The position numbers and the translations under genes were made by a program. The notes below the pieces were generated by a model. It was not told the origin of the DNA. It saw only the letters and a program-made list of their open reading frames with translations, and did not search any database. Below, piece by piece: positions 56,985-64,000 of a DNA stretch of 64,000 bases. The stretch's first letter is position 1; each line of letters starts with the position of its first letter. The stretch comes from a virus, in IMG/VR virus record IMGVR_UViG_3300032236_002285, positions 248,001 through 312,000 of that record; one strand, given 5' to 3'.

Positions 56985-57746
56985 ATGAAAAATTGTTTAA
57001 AGTGTAATGAGGATATAACAAAAAGAGGTGCTAGATTTAAATATTGTAAAGAATGTTCAGAGATATCAAAAAAAGAATCTTATAAAAAATATCTAAGTAG
57101 TGAAGATGTTAAAATTTCAAAAAATAAATATAGCAAAGAATATTACAAAGAAAATAAAGACAAATTAAAACCAGTTAGAAAAAAATGGAGGGAAACTAAT
57201 TCACAAAAAGAGAAAAATTACAATAAAGATAGATATCAATCATTTGATAAAGAAAGATTATCAAACTACTACACCGAGAATAAAGAAGAAATAAATAGAA
57301 AAAAATTAGAATATAGAAAAACTGAAGAGTATAAAAAATGGATATCTGAATATAGAATAAAAAATGCTCATAAGCAAAGATATAGAGATTCATTAAAATC
57401 TGTTATTAGGCGACTTAACCGTGATAAAAATGATTATACAAATAATCTATTAGGATATAGTGATTTAGAATTTAAGTTACATATAGAAAGCCAATTCACT
57501 GAAAAAATGAGTTGGTCTGAAAGAAAATCATTTGAAATTGACCATATCATACCAATAGTTGCTTTTATAGAAAATACTCCTTTGTCTATTGTTAGTTCTT
57601 TAGAAAATTTAAGACCAATGGATCCTGAAGATAATATTAAAAAATATACATCTCTGGATTATAACTATATTGAATTGTATGAAAAATATATTGAATTTTT
57701 AACGGATGATTATAAGAGTAAGGTATTGGATTATATTTCAAAGTAA
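56985..57746 (+). CDS. HNH homing endonuclease with zinc-finger N-terminus
   Basis: 253 residues. A CLKCNEDITKRG...KYCKECSE zinc finger, a very Lys-rich helical linker, and an HNH core WSERKSFEIDHIIPIVAF (DH), SLENLRPMDPEDNIKKY (N). Same architecture as the gene at 53602. It is inserted between the exonuclease and the 2H phosphoesterase, both on the opposite strand, consistent with a mobile free-standing endonuclease. Confidence 0.8.
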   Translation: MKNCLKCNEDITKRGARFKYCKECSEISKKESYKKYLSSEDVKISKNKYSKEYYKENKDKLKPVRKKWRETNSQKEKNYNKDRYQSFDKERLSNYYTENKEEINRKKLEYRKTEEYKKWISEYRIKNAHKQRYRDSLKSVIRRLNRDKNDYTNNLLGYSDLEFKLHIESQFTEKMSWSERKSFEIDHIIPIVAFIENTPLSIVSSLENLRPMDPEDNIKKYTSLDYNYIELYEKYIEFLTDDYKSKVLDYISK

Positions 57747-58276
57747 ATCTTTTCACCATTTGATAGTGAATAACAAATTTTATTTACATTCTTAACTTCG
57801 TATTTATAATCGGGTTTTACATATTTCTTACCAGTTCCTTTCTTAACATAAGAAATTGTAATATGTGGCTTGTAATCAGGGAATTGATCCGAGTTAGGAA
57901 ATTTAGACAACTCATCGTGTAAATGTTGTAAAGCACCATCCGGTATTACATTAAACTTAACAACATCAAATTTATCGTTTTTTTCAAATATACCTATACC
58001 ATCTACTTTAATATTAATATCATCTGAATAGTTCTCAAATACTGATTTAACCATTTCAGGAGTTACATCATCATGTAAACCATATAAAATAGTAACATGT
58101 GGATTATCTTGAATGCCTTTAGGATCATCATTTTCATCACCGTAAAATATGTCTTCTGGATCAATAGATGATGTTATTTCATCCCAGTTACTTACCGGAA
58201 TATTAATCATTACACAGCCATATTTATGACCGTTAATTGATTCATTTACAAATTGTATATAGTTTTTAATTATCAT
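57731..58276 (-). CDS. 2H phosphoesterase (LigT/2'-5' RNA ligase family) with tag
   Basis: 181 residues. The two HxT/S motifs are PHVTILYGL and PHITISYVKK, characteristic of the 2H superfamily, which opens cyclic phosphodiesters or cleaves 2'-5' bonds. It could heal 2',3'-cyclic phosphates left by tRNA nucleases or degrade cyclic oligonucleotide second messengers used in anti-phage defence (the Acb1 type of activity is from this superfamily). The start MIIKNYIQFVNES is a tag variant, implying possible delivery with the virion. Confidence 0.82.
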   Translation of the reverse strand: MIIKNYIQFVNESINGHKYGCVMINIPVSNWDEITSSIDPEDIFYGDENDDPKGIQDNPHVTILYGLHDDVTPEMVKSVFENYSDDINIKVDGIGIFEKNDKFDVVKFNVIPDGALQHLHDELSKFPNSDQFPDYKPHITISYVKKGTGKKYVKPDYKYEVKNVNKICYSLSNGEKIYFEI

Positions 58277-58704
58277 ATTTTACCTTGTATTATTATTCTA
58301 TTAGTTTCCCATAAATTATTATATGAAAATTCGAAATCAAGTCCAGTTTCATCGTGCAATCTTTTTATAGCGATTATAAAATCCTGATAATCTTCTGAAG
58401 AAAAATTCACAGAATTGGTTGTTGTTCTTTTTTCCCAAGAAATATCACCACTAGAGTTTATCTCTCCTGTAAATTCAAATTTCTTATAATTATAAGGATC
58501 ATACGAAAATATATGATCCTTTTCTCGTTTTTTCATTATATATTTGAAATGTGGCATTGGATGATATGATAAATTATTATCTGGGTCTTGTGACCAATAC
58601 CAACCATTATCTTCAAACTCTTGAAAACAATCTTTAATAGTATCAAAAACTTGTTGATAGATTTTTTCCTCTATTGATTCATTAAATCTTTTAAGATATT
58701 TCAT
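58273..58704 (-). CDS. Tagged hypothetical protein
   Basis: 143 residues from the ATG at 58704, which gives the tag MKYLKRFNES; a longer reading to 58734 would add ten unrelated residues. The rest is aromatic-rich (CFQEFEDNGWYWSQDPDNNL) with no recognised motif. Its stop overlaps the 2H gene start, so the two are coupled. Confidence 0.6.
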   Translation of the reverse strand: MKYLKRFNESIEEKIYQQVFDTIKDCFQEFEDNGWYWSQDPDNNLSYHPMPHFKYIMKKREKDHIFSYDPYNYKKFEFTGEINSSGDISWEKRTTTNSVNFSSEDYQDFIIAIKRLHDETGLDFEFSYNNLWETNRIIIQGKI

Positions 58705-58720
58705 ATATCTATATATATTA

Positions 58721-58752
58721 TTTGTTGTAATCAAATTTATTTTATATCTTTG
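58721..58752 (+). promoter_or_regulatory. Bacteroidota promoter TTTG-N20-TATCTTTG
   Basis: TTTG at 58721-58724 and TATCTTTG at 58745-58752, driving the RNA ligase gene with a leader of about 80 bases. Confidence 0.7.
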
Positions 58753-58784
58753 TAATGTTAATTTCTTCTTAGATAGAATTTAAT

Positions 58785-58812
58785 TGGTGGCACAAGGACG
58801 GACTCGAACCCA
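58785..58812 (-). other. Antisense tRNA 3'-end-like sequence in the RNA ligase leader
   Basis: The minus strand reads GGGTTCGAGTCCGTCCTTGT followed by GCCACCA: a T-loop (TTCGAGT), acceptor-like bases and a CCA end. The 5' half of the T-stem does not match, so it is not a complete tRNA. In the plus-strand transcript it is antisense to a tRNA T-arm/acceptor end. Confidence 0.5.
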
Positions 58813-58841
58813 GATTGTTAAACAAATTAAATTAAAGAATT

Positions 58842-59930
58842 ATGAGTAATTTTAAAGTATCTAAAGAAAAAATCGAGCTCTTCGTTCACCCGAACGCTGA
58901 CGCTCTTGAACTCGCAAAAATTGGTTCTTACCAAGTAGTAGTTCAAAAAGGTCTTTACACGACCGGTGATGAGGTAATCTTCGCACCTGAAAAATCTGTT
59001 CTAACCGGACAGCTTAAATCAGAGTACGAAAAATATCTTTCTGGTCCAAATAAAGATAGGGTAAAGGCGGTTCGTCTTAGAAATGAAATCTCTTCTGGGA
59101 TTATCATTCCAAAAGAATTAGTTCCTAACTTTGAAAGCTATACGGTTGGTGTAGATATTTCAGAGGATTTAGGAATCACTAAATACGAACCACCAATTCC
59201 AGTTCACTTGGCTGGAAGTGTGACAAGATTTGATATGCCACACATCGGAAATCACGACTGCGAACATGCAAATGTTTATGTTAATGATTTAGTACCAGGT
59301 GAAAGAGTTGTTATCACTGAGAAAGTACATGGGTCTCAATTCATCTTAGCACATGAGATTGAAACTGAGAAAACGATTGTAAGTTCTAAGGGTATGTTAA
59401 AAGCCGGATTGTCTTTACAAGATGAAGAAGGTAACACATACTGGGTAGCGGCTAGGAACGATAATATCATTGGTAGAATTAGAAATAATTTTACAGAAGG
59501 TGTTGTTCAAGTGTTTGGTGAGGTTATTCCAGTTCAAAGTGGATATAACTACGGACAAACAAAACCAACCGCAAGGTTGTTTGATGTTAGGGTAAATGGC
59601 AAATCCATTCCTTACGATATGGTACCTGATGAATTGAGAGAGTTGTGGGTACCAATCATTTACGATGGTACTCTTAATTTAGAATCTAAAGAAGTAGTTC
59701 TTTATGAAGATGAATCAAGAGGAATCCGTAAGACAAGAGTTGACTTCATCCTTCCAAAAGATGTCGTAGAACTTTGTAAGGGAAAAGAGTTAGTGTCTGG
59801 TCAAGAATTACATATCCGTGAAGGTGTTGTACTTCGTCCTTACATTGACCGTGATGCTAAAGATGGTACTAAACTTAGGTTGAAAATCATCAACCCGGCA
59901 TACAAGGAATCCGGAGAAGAAATTAACTAA
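58842..59930 (+). CDS. RNA ligase, DraRnl (Rnl5)-like family
   Basis: 362 residues. The N-terminal 130 residues form an OB-like domain as in Deinococcus DRB0094. The nucleotidyltransferase core follows: VVITEKVHGSQFIL (motif I, KxHG with the adenylated Lys), WVAARNDNI, VVQVFGEVIPVQSGYNYG (motif III-like), EGVVLRP (motif IV) and KLRLKIINPAYK (motif V). It seals RNA 3'-OH/5'-PO4 ends, probably in nicked duplex. With kinase, phosphatase-like and 2H genes it completes a tRNA repair set. Codon use is richer in C and G at the 5' end. Confidence 0.85.
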   Translation: MSNFKVSKEKIELFVHPNADALELAKIGSYQVVVQKGLYTTGDEVIFAPEKSVLTGQLKSEYEKYLSGPNKDRVKAVRLRNEISSGIIIPKELVPNFESYTVGVDISEDLGITKYEPPIPVHLAGSVTRFDMPHIGNHDCEHANVYVNDLVPGERVVITEKVHGSQFILAHEIETEKTIVSSKGMLKAGLSLQDEEGNTYWVAARNDNIIGRIRNNFTEGVVQVFGEVIPVQSGYNYGQTKPTARLFDVRVNGKSIPYDMVPDELRELWVPIIYDGTLNLESKEVVLYEDESRGIRKTRVDFILPKDVVELCKGKELVSGQELHIREGVVLRPYIDRDAKDGTKLRLKIINPAYKESGEEIN

Positions 59931-59933
59931 AAG

Positions 59934-59963
59934 AAAAACCCACTCATTTGAGTGGGTTTTTTT
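59934..59963. terminator. Bidirectional intrinsic terminator
   Basis: AAACCCACTCA / TGAGTGGGTTT stem between convergent genes, with A- and T-runs. Confidence 0.8.
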
Positions 59964-60252
59964 ATTCTTCGTCTTTGTGAATTAATTTAATTTCATCTTG
60001 CCATCCTTCTGGAAGTTCTTCCTCTTCTTCTGTATCAAAATCAAAACCCATTGAAACAAGATAATTCATTACTGAGTTTATCATAATATCATCAGCACCT
60101 CTTTCTTTCATATAATCTTCAAAATCTTCTACCGTATAAGAACCTTTCTCAGCTCTTAACTCTTCTAATTTAGGTAATATATCTACTGCGATATCTTCAT
60201 GAATATCAGAATCTATTTTACCGTATGCTTCAAATGTTTTTAAGTATTTCAT
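59962..60252 (-). CDS. Tagged acidic protein, 96 residues
   Basis: MKYLKTFEAYGKIDSDIHED is a tag variant followed by an acidic helical protein (VEDFEDYMKERGADDIMINS) ending in an Asp/Glu-rich region. No recognised domain. Gene neighbours at 60262 and 58273 carry the same tag. Confidence 0.6.
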   Translation of the reverse strand: MKYLKTFEAYGKIDSDIHEDIAVDILPKLEELRAEKGSYTVEDFEDYMKERGADDIMINSVMNYLVSMGFDFDTEEEEELPEGWQDEIKLIHKDEE

Positions 60253-60261
60253 ATAACTATA

Positions 60262-60780
60262 TTATTTTTTTGACCAGATAGATTTATTAAAAACCTTTTC
60301 AGCTTCAGACTTTATTACAGAATACAATTGAGAGAATTTATTTAAATCAAATGGCGCTTCTTCGTCTGATTCAAAGTAACAATTTTGTATAAACTCTAAA
60401 GGTGGACAAGCCGCAACAACTCTATTGATATATTCTTCTTCATCAAAATCTCTATTGTGAATACTACTATCAATATTCATTAAGTTTCTGTATTTCTCAC
60501 GGTTATAAGTTCCTATTTGTTGCATTATAGGATCTAATAAGATTGAAATATCAACTATTGTTTGAGTTAAGTTTTGCTCTTTACTCGTAGCTTGTGTTAA
60601 CAATAATAAGCCGGTAAATGCTCTAGATAAAACTAAGTGTGGTACAACATTTGTACCACGAACCGTGCCTTTCCATTTTAACTCATGTTTAAATTGGTCA
60701 TTATATACAACAAAACTATCATTTATATAATCATCAAGTGTATATTTTGATGATTCATTAAATCTCTTTAAGTGTTTCAT
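60262..60780 (-). CDS. Tagged hypothetical protein, 172 residues
   Basis: MKHLKRFNESSKYTLDDYIN starts with the canonical tag. The body is helical (LVLSRAFTGLLLLTQATSKE; IVDISILLDPIMQQIGTYNR) with no catalytic motif. It is cotranscribed with its neighbours on the minus strand. The function is unknown; internal head protein is one option. Confidence 0.6.
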   Translation of the reverse strand: MKHLKRFNESSKYTLDDYINDSFVVYNDQFKHELKWKGTVRGTNVVPHLVLSRAFTGLLLLTQATSKEQNLTQTIVDISILLDPIMQQIGTYNREKYRNLMNIDSSIHNRDFDEEEYINRVVAACPPLEFIQNCYFESDEEAPFDLNKFSQLYSVIKSEAEKVFNKSIWSKK

Positions 60781-60782
60781 AA

Positions 60783-61301
60783 TTATTTCTTCTTTTTTGA
60801 TTCACCTGAAAATGGAGACATTAAATGTTTAAGATTCCAAGAAGGTACAAATTTTTTATTATGCTTTTCAAAGTCTTCATATGATTCAATTCCTGTATCA
60901 ATAGGATTTTCAATATATTGAATATTAGCACCTTGTTTATTCATATCAGAGATTCTGTTACCAATGTCGGTTTTAGCTGACATCTTCATAACTCTTTTAA
61001 GTTGATCTACCGTATGTTGTCTAGGTAAAGCTTCATTTGTTTGTTCAACAACATCAATTGTACCATCATCATTAAATTGAGCCAACCAAGGTCCGTTACA
61101 AATTATAATTGATTGACCTACTAGCTCTGGGTTAATGTTTTCTGGTCCGAATTCCTTAACACTTTTAACACCATCTTCATCTATAACAAAGTGAAAGTCA
61201 TCTCCTTTATTTTTATCAAGAAGTCCTTTGATTCTACCTGCTACAGATATAAATTCAGTTACACCACCAATTGGTTTAAGTCTAGCTCTAATAATTTTCA
61301 T
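60783..61301 (-). CDS. Hypothetical 172-residue protein
   Basis: MKIIRARLKPIGGVTEFISV does not carry the tag. The first 90 residues are a small alpha/beta domain (GDDFHFVIDEDGVKSVKEFG), the second half helical and basic, ending in KKKK. It is 2 bases upstream of the tagged gene at 60780. The function is unknown. Confidence 0.55.
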   Translation of the reverse strand: MKIIRARLKPIGGVTEFISVAGRIKGLLDKNKGDDFHFVIDEDGVKSVKEFGPENINPELVGQSIIICNGPWLAQFNDDGTIDVVEQTNEALPRQHTVDQLKRVMKMSAKTDIGNRISDMNKQGANIQYIENPIDTGIESYEDFEKHNKKFVPSWNLKHLMSPFSGESKKKK

Positions 61302-61305
61302 AAAG

Positions 61306-61315
61306 TATATATTAA
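61306..61315 (-). promoter_or_regulatory. TTAATATATA upstream motif (minus strand)
   Basis: Exact decamer 4 bases before the ATG at 61301. Confidence 0.45.
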
Positions 61316-61319
61316 ATAA

Positions 61320-61347
61320 AAAAACTCAATCTTTTAATTGAGTTTAA
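61320..61347 (-). terminator. Intrinsic terminator after the glycosyltransferase gene
   Basis: AAACTCAAT (61322-61330) / ATTGAGTTT (61337-61345); minus-strand T-run follows. It overlaps the last codon region of the gene. Confidence 0.6.
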
Positions 61348-62441
61348 ATAGTGTTTATCCAACAATAGTCATCATACTTAAACCAGTAAAATGCTCTGTT
61401 ATTTCTTCTTAGTAAGTTAAAATAAAAATCTTTATTTTCATCTGTTTCAGTTAAAATAAAAACTTTTTTATTATTTATATCTGGTTCTATTTTTGACTTA
61501 CCGCAAATAACAATGTTATCTGATTTAGAATTAACTGAGTCAAATGTAATTTCTATATCAGGAAATAATTCTATTAAAAGTCTTCTTTTAACCAATAAAT
61601 TGGAAAATCCATAAATATCTATAGACTTTACATTTTTCCAATCAAGTGTTAAAAAGTTGTAACAATCTAGTTCAAAATCACAACCATCACCGGTGAAAAA
61701 GTAAGGAAAATAAAAAAAATCTCTTTTATTTTTTTGATACCATTTATCAAACTCATCATCTATCTGCTTAATTTGACTAACTTCTTCAGGTGTTCTTTCT
61801 TTTGTACTATTAGATACTTTATCAGTTTCATACTCAACATAACATCTTGGTAAACAAAGTACATCACCTTTTGTACTTAAATATTTAACAATATATTGGT
61901 CATTCATTCTAATCATTTTACTATCATCAGTAAATACATCAGACCAATCTATTTTAATTTTACTCCTCCAAACTCTACCTAAAAAGCTGAGAGCTGGCAT
62001 AACTCTACCTTTGTCAATAAAGGGATTTAAAAAAGGCGTATGAACAAAGTATCTTTTTAATTTACCTGACTTTTTTATCCATTTTGAAGCAGATAAAATA
62101 CAAACAACTTCCGGAAATTTATCAAACCAAATTTGACAATGTTCTAGATATGATGGATGATATAAATCATCACCGTCTATGTGAAATATAAATTCACCTT
62201 TAGCATATAAAGAAGGATTTCTATAGAATTCTCTCTTCTCAGTTTGTATAATTCTTCTAACCCTTTTATCTTTTTTAGATATCTCTAATAAAGTTTTATC
62301 AGTTTCTGGATTATCTGAAAAATCATCAGTGACAACCCATTCCCAATCTACATTTTGAGTTTTAGCACACTCATATAATCTGTAGATGTAAGATGGATCG
62401 TCACCGAAGAAAGATGTTACAATAGAGAATTTAGGACTCAT
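61344..62441 (-). CDS. Family 2 glycosyltransferase, isolated
   Basis: 365 residues. KFSIVTSFFGDDPSYIYRLY, WEWVVTDDFSDNPETDKTLL and GEFIFHIDGDDLYHPSYLEH are the GT2 nucleotide-sugar-binding strands with the GDD/DGDD motif. The C-terminal 120 residues contain a Rossmann-like segment (VKSIDIYGFSNLLVKRRLLI). It is separate from the main glycan cluster and directly follows NrdB by 3 bases. The substrate is unknown; host surface or virion glycosylation are possible. Confidence 0.75.
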   Translation of the reverse strand: MSPKFSIVTSFFGDDPSYIYRLYECAKTQNVDWEWVVTDDFSDNPETDKTLLEISKKDKRVRRIIQTEKREFYRNPSLYAKGEFIFHIDGDDLYHPSYLEHCQIWFDKFPEVVCILSASKWIKKSGKLKRYFVHTPFLNPFIDKGRVMPALSFLGRVWRSKIKIDWSDVFTDDSKMIRMNDQYIVKYLSTKGDVLCLPRCYVEYETDKVSNSTKERTPEEVSQIKQIDDEFDKWYQKNKRDFFYFPYFFTGDGCDFELDCYNFLTLDWKNVKSIDIYGFSNLLVKRRLLIELFPDIEITFDSVNSKSDNIVICGKSKIEPDINNKKVFILTETDENKDFYFNLLRRNNRAFYWFKYDDYCWINTI

Positions 62442-62444
62442 TAA

Positions 62445-63401
62445 TTAAAAATCGTCATCTAATTTATCAAAGTCAATAGCCTTGTCTGATACTTTTTGAT
62501 ATTCAGCAACTCTTTTCTCAAAGAAGTTAGTTTTACCTTGTAAAGAAATCATATCCATAAAGTCAAAAGGATTTTCAACATTATAAACCTTTTTACAACC
62601 TAAAGCACTCATCCAAAAATCAGCAACATACTCAATATATTGTTCCATCAATCTAGAATTCATACCAATTAAAGATACTGGTAAAGACTCAGTGATGAAT
62701 TCTCTTTCGATATCAACAGCTGAGCAAATAATTTCTTGAATTCTTTCAGCACTTACTTTGTTTTGAATATATCTATTGTGTAACAAAGTAGCAAATTGAC
62801 AATGTAAGCCTTCATCTCTTGAGATTAACTCATTAGAGAAAGTTAAACCTGGCATTAAACCTCTTTTCTTTAACCAGAAGATAGAACAGAATGAACCAGA
62901 GAAAAAGATACCTTCAACAGCAGCAAATGCGATTAATCTTTCAGCAAATGATTCAGAGTTAATCCACTTCAAAGCCCAATCAGCTTTCTTCATAATAGAA
63001 GGGAAGTTGTCAATTGCGTGAAACAATCTATCTTTTTCAGCTGAATCTTTGATATAAGTATCAATTAAAAGAGAGTATGTTTCAGAGTGAACATTCTCCA
63101 TCGCAATTTGAAAACCATAGAAAGATTTTGCTTCTGGGTACTGAACTTCTTTTAGGAAGTTTTCGGCTAAGTTTTCATTTACAATACCGTCAGATGCGGC
63201 AAAGAATGCTAAAACCATTTTAATAAAATGCTGTTCATCGGCATTTAATTTTTCATTCCAATCGGTTAAGTCTTGAGCTAAATCAATTTCCTCGGCAGTC
63301 CAAAAGCTCATCTCAGCCGTCTTATACATTTCCCAAATATCGTGATATTTTAAGGGAAACATTACAAATCTGTCTTTGTTTTCTTGTAGTATGTGTTCCA
63401 T
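62445..63401 (-). CDS. nrdB: Class I ribonucleotide reductase, beta subunit
   Basis: 318 residues. The di-iron ligands and radical site are visible: DLTDWNEKL (Asp), [14 protein letters not shown] (Glu, His and, four residues later, the radical Tyr), [12 protein letters not shown] (Glu) and [11 protein letters not shown] (Glu, His). The C-terminus FDKLDDDF is the peptide that docks to the large subunit. It generates the tyrosyl radical for dNTP synthesis; the alpha subunit should be nearby outside the window. Confidence 0.93.
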   Translation of the reverse strand: MEHILQENKDRFVMFPLKYHDIWEMYKTAEMSFWTAEEIDLAQDLTDWNEKLNADEQHFIKMVLAFFAASDGIVNENLAENFLKEVQYPEAKSFYGFQIAMENVHSETYSLLIDTYIKDSAEKDRLFHAIDNFPSIMKKADWALKWINSESFAERLIAFAAVEGIFFSGSFCSIFWLKKRGLMPGLTFSNELISRDEGLHCQFATLLHNRYIQNKVSAERIQEIICSAVDIEREFITESLPVSLIGMNSRLMEQYIEYVADFWMSALGCKKVYNVENPFDFMDMISLQGKTNFFEKRVAEYQKVSDKAIDFDKLDDDF

Positions 63402-63471
63402 ATTTTTAATTTATTTGTATTTATTTATATAGGTATTTATTAATAATGTTTAGTTTCTTTTTTATTTAATC

Positions 63472-63479
63472 CAAACTTA
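63472..63479 (-). promoter_or_regulatory. Bacteroidota-type -7 element TAAGTTTG (minus strand)
   Basis: TANNTTTG match on the minus strand 70 bases upstream of nrdB, back to back with a plus-strand element. Confidence 0.45.
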
Positions 63480-63480
63480 C

Positions 63481-63488
63481 TATATTTG
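63481..63488 (+). promoter_or_regulatory. Bacteroidota-type -7 element TATATTTG
   Basis: TANNTTTG match 47 bases before the plus-strand gene at 63536; divergent partner of the element at 63472. Confidence 0.5.
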
Positions 63489-63535
63489 TACTTTATAACA
63501 TTTAAAAGTTGAATACCGCAGAAACAAATAAAAAA

Positions 63536-64000
63536 ATGAAATGGACGAATAAGCGATCGAGAATAGTCGATGCGCTTGAAAGTAACGCGCATGAGAATAA
63601 ATTGGAAAGTATGATAAGTAACTTATCACTTTTGAACTCAGATGAATTTTCAAAAGTAAAAAATCGACTACTTTTCTTGGCTTTAAAAAATGCTTCAAAA
63701 GAGTGTGCTGAATTTCTTTTAAGTAAAGAATCAAAGTTTAACTCTATTGATATATTGCGTAAGTGTGACTGGACTAAAATGGTTGAGGTATTTAATTTAT
63801 TAAAACTTCATGAAGATAAAGACGACTCAGGAAATCATAAATCACTTCAAAAAGCATATCTAATAAATCGTTTAGTTGATCCTTCAAAAGTAGATGCTAA
63901 TAAAGAAAGAGTTGATTTCTTATTCAAGTTAATATCTGATGGATTTTTTACGGCTGAACAAGTTAGAGACCAAATAGAAGAAAACTACAAAGGTAAGCCT
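63536..64000 (+). CDS. Unidentified helical protein, 5' end only
   Basis: The frame is open from the ATG at 63536 to the window end (155 codons so far). MKWTNKRSRIVDALESNAHE is followed by leucine-rich helices (NLSLLNSDEFSKVKNRLLFL; LKNASKECAEFLLSKE) with a spacing that recalls ankyrin- or HEAT-like repeats. The opening is Arg-rich and the first 60 bases are less AT-rich than the surroundings. The gene continues beyond the window. Confidence 0.6.
   Translation, partial: MKWTNKRSRIVDALESNAHENKLESMISNLSLLNSDEFSKVKNRLLFLALKNASKECAEFLLSKESKFNSIDILRKCDWTKMVEVFNLLKLHEDKDDSGNHKSLQKAYLINRLVDPSKVDANKERVDFLFKLISDGFFTAEQVRDQIEENYKGKP

Noticed and set aside
58785-58812. Phage attachment site (attP) made of a tRNA 3' end
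   Set aside because: No integrase or excisionase is visible and the gene content is that of a large lytic phage; kept as a regulatory or relic sequence instead.
63480-63734. Minus-strand 84-codon frame near the right end
   Set aside because: Overlaps a plus-strand gene that has a promoter, start codon and an open frame to the window end.

Overview
The window looks like part of a very large, T4-superfamily-like tailed phage genome that infects a Bacteroidota (probably flavobacterial) host. The phage evidence is a gp32-type single-stranded DNA binding protein, a class I ribonucleotide reductase small subunit, tail/baseplate-type structural proteins, free-standing homing endonucleases, about 31 tRNA genes and three aminoacyl-tRNA synthetases. 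The host evidence is TTTG-N19/20-TANNTTTG promoters (the Bacteroidota housekeeping consensus), very AT-rich codon use, no clear Shine-Dalgarno sequences, and two secreted proteins that end in the type IX secretion (CHU_C) sorting domain.

Layout. 1-7.3 kb: small proteins sharing an MKHLKxYxxFES-like N-terminus, a large and a mini CHU_C protein, a Toprim protein. 7.3-12 kb: promoter, leader-peptide attenuator, 21 tRNAs interrupted by an EDxHD homing endonuclease, then an editing-domain-less LeuRS. 12-18.8 kb: virion-type genes on the minus strand around a tagged GluRS. 18.9-22.9 kb: metallopeptidase, CoaD-like adenylyltransferase, methyltransferase, cold shock protein. 22.9-25.9 kb: a second attenuator with 7 tRNAs, then a third attenuator with three tRNA-Gln and GlnRS. 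25.9-38.8 kb: small accessory enzymes (cyclic-phosphate receiver domain, Nudix, polynucleotide-kinase-like, flavodoxin-like, HAD, MgtC, CYTH, ClpC-like). 38.9-49.5 kb: a continuous 12-gene glycosylation cluster. 49.5-55.3 kb: minus-strand structural genes and gp32. 55.5-64 kb: DnaQ-like exonuclease, HNH endonuclease, 2H phosphoesterase, RNA ligase, tagged small proteins, a glycosyltransferase, NrdB, and the start of another gene.

The most interesting feature is an apparently self-regulating translation module. Each of the three tRNA blocks is preceded by a short leader ORF and an intrinsic terminator; the leader end can pair with the 5' arm of the terminator, as in classical amino-acid operon attenuators. 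The leader composition matches the tRNAs downstream: a Gln-rich leader before three tRNA-Gln plus GlnRS; a Pro/Gln/Asp-rich leader before Asp and Pro tRNAs; and a leader whose first 23 codons use only Met, Thr, Asn, Leu, Val, Cys, Ile and Arg before a block encoding exactly those isotypes. The synthetases appear adapted to scarcity of their own substrate: GlnRS has a single Gln in 534 residues, and all 19 Leu codons of LeuRS are TTG, a codon absent from the leader. Many of the tRNAs have unusual T-loops or extra hairpins in the variable or D loop. RNA repair-type enzymes are encoded elsewhere in the window.

A second theme is a recurrent N-terminal peptide (MK-[HYN]-[LI]-K-x-[YF]-...-[FN]-E-[SA]) on at least a dozen otherwise unrelated proteins, including GluRS, an exonuclease, a Toprim protein and a 2H phosphoesterase. 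It resembles the T4 capsid-targeting sequence of internal head proteins and could mark a set of enzymes packaged in the virion. All functional statements come from reading the sequence; no database search was run.
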